Below, piece by piece: positions 62,649 through 64,000 of a stretch of DNA of 64,000 bases (the stretch's first letter is position 1; every line of letters begins with the position of its first letter). The DNA is from Megamerina dolium. Taxonomy: Eukaryota; Arthropoda; Insecta; Diptera; Megamerinidae. Location of the stretch: positions 32,583,047 through 32,647,046 of the forward strand of contig OY978527.1 of the NCBI GenBank assembly GCA_963854835.1. Direction: 5' to 3'. The notes beneath the pieces were generated by a model, which saw only the letters and a list, made by a program, of their open reading frames with translations, made no database searches and was not told the origin of the DNA. Both the position numbers and the translations under genes were made by a program.

Positions 62649-62970
62649 GAGATTTTTTTTAATAAGATCGTCGACATATTTATCGGAATAATCTAAAAAT
62701 TCAAGTACAATTCTAATTTATATATAAAATACGTAGCATACGTATGGTACTCAATATGTTAACCTCAATAACATCACGATCTGATTCGATTTAAGTAACA
62801 ATAATTTAAACTGCAAGAGTTCTATGAAATTAAGTAGTTTAACGCTATGTAATAGGTATATCAATGAACATGTATATAAGAAATAGACGCAACTAAATCA
62901 AAGATACTTGTATGCGTATAAAGCATATAACATATTGTTCAACATATGCATTTAATATCTATGCACATTA

Positions 62971-63651
62971 GAGTGCATCGACTTTTTTTCCGATTAATTA
63001 TAAAGCCGAAATCTAATCTGTGGTTAATTCGAAGAAAATTTTCCCAAGAAATCATAGCTCTAAAATCAAGACCGAGCTTCCAAATTTCTACCAGAAGATT
63101 TGTAGCAATATGGTGAGGATACGATAGCTATATATCAAGAACCGCTTAATCGATTTGTCTCAAATTTGGTATGTAAACGTGTAAAAATGCTTAGGATTAC
63201 CACCATCAAAATGAGGGAGGCAACCCTAAAAAACGTCAGAATATTTAGGAATGTTGGAGCAAAATAGAACCCGGATTCGTGATCAACGATCGCCAAAACA
63301 TATAGCGACATACTCCAGCTCTTCACTTTTTTAATTTTTGCTCAGCTGTGTTATCCCACAAAACTCTTCAAAAGCTTTACTTGGATACCAAAATTTATCA
63401 AAATGAACACACTTATAAAAAACTAAGAAAATTTCCTATTGAACCAGCCCTTAGTCGATGATGTAGGTTGATGTTTTTATCAATTTCAATAAATTTCCTA
63501 TAAAAGCCTAATATACAAATTTTCTCGTCGCAATTCGGAAACTCGGATTTAATTTTAGAACTATGGGTTCTAGAAAGACTTTTCTTAAAATTGTCCGTAG
63601 ATTACGTTTTTGATATAAGTTTTTTCATTCCAATTAAATCAATGCACCGTA
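62971..63651. mobile_element. 680-bp MITE with ends related to the 3.48-kb transposon
   Basis: The left end GAGTGCATCGACTT (after TA) and right end GGTGCATTGATTT (read inverted, after TA) are degenerate inverted repeats. About 75-85 bp inside each end lies ATCATAGCTCTAAAATCAAG and, inverted, CCCATAGTTCTAAAATTAAA. The same CCATAGCTCTAAAATGA block lies about 90 bp inside the long-TIR element at 5487. The interior has no transposase. Confidence 0.65.
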
Positions 63652-64000
63652 ATGCACATACATTTATTAAGGATTGCCTTAAGAACACAAAAACAACAAC
63701 TACATATTTATATATATATATTAAGTACTATATAATATATTACACAATATATGGTGTATATAAAAATCAGTATTTCACATTACTTATATCCATTTTTAAT
63801 TTCAAGGTACAATGTCATGTCCAAGACCTCGTTCTTTAGCCTATACCATGCAGCAGACTTGCATTTGTACATATGAATATAATGCTAGTACTGAAATAGT
63901 AGCATTAGAATTAGTAGCATTAACAATTAATGCAATATATAGTATTCTTTCCACAATTGTGTTTACTATTATATGAACAAATGGAAATAATAAATTAATA
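63652..64000. other. AT-rich end of window
   Basis: No gene recognised. Confidence 0.4.

Overview
The window is AT-rich, intron-bearing animal DNA. It most likely comes from a higher fly (cyclorrhaphan Diptera) and plausibly from a tephritid fruit fly. The grounds are a Drosophila-like R7-family RGS gene, short GT-AG introns, long (TA)n tracts, and a mobile-element load dominated by mariner/Tc1-type DNA elements, RTE-like LINEs, a tRNA-derived SINE and repeats resembling Drosophila DINE-1/Helentron tails. Family names rest on motif recognition from memory; no database search was run.

Layout. (1) 238-3282, minus strand: a complete seven-exon gene for an R7-type regulator of G-protein signalling (DEP, DHEX, GGL, RGS), with a perfect 15-bp stem-loop in its probable 3' UTR. 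(2) 5373-9211: a 3.48-kb DNA transposon with ~275-bp terminal inverted repeats, sitting inside a TA microsatellite. It carries a two-exon DDE/C(2)H-type transposase with one homopolymer frameshift. (3) 9.2-13.7 kb: Tc1, LINE and SINE relics. (4) 14047-18587, minus strand: a two-exon gene for a 1340-residue secreted or membrane-anchored, Pro/Gln/Thr-rich low-complexity protein that I could not identify. (5) 18.8-54.3 kb: about 35 kb without a recognisable host gene. It is filled by TA tracts, mariner, Tc3-like and DD37D elements, RTE-like LINE copies, an RNase H-type LINE fragment, a solo LTR, SINE copies and a large repeat carrying periodic GGGCGTGGC boxes. (6) 54387-56339 and 58480-60459, plus strand: a tandem pair of intronless M13 (neprilysin-like) metallopeptidase genes, separated by a MITE and a mariner. 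The first is intact; the second has one in-frame TAA at codon 112. (7) 61-64 kb: a second, inverted copy of the GGGCGTGGC-box repeat, and a MITE whose ends resemble those of the 5.5-9.0 kb transposon.

The host genes do not form one pathway. The RGS protein acts in neuronal Go signalling; the M13 pair are secreted peptidase-like proteins of the kind expanded in fly reproductive and gut tissues; the low-complexity protein looks extracellular. The most unusual content is the long-TIR transposon and its possible MITE relative, the nonsense-bearing M13 paralogue with both copies lacking the substrate-binding Asn-Ala, and the periodic GGGCGTGGC-box repeat present as a 28-kb-spaced inverted pair.
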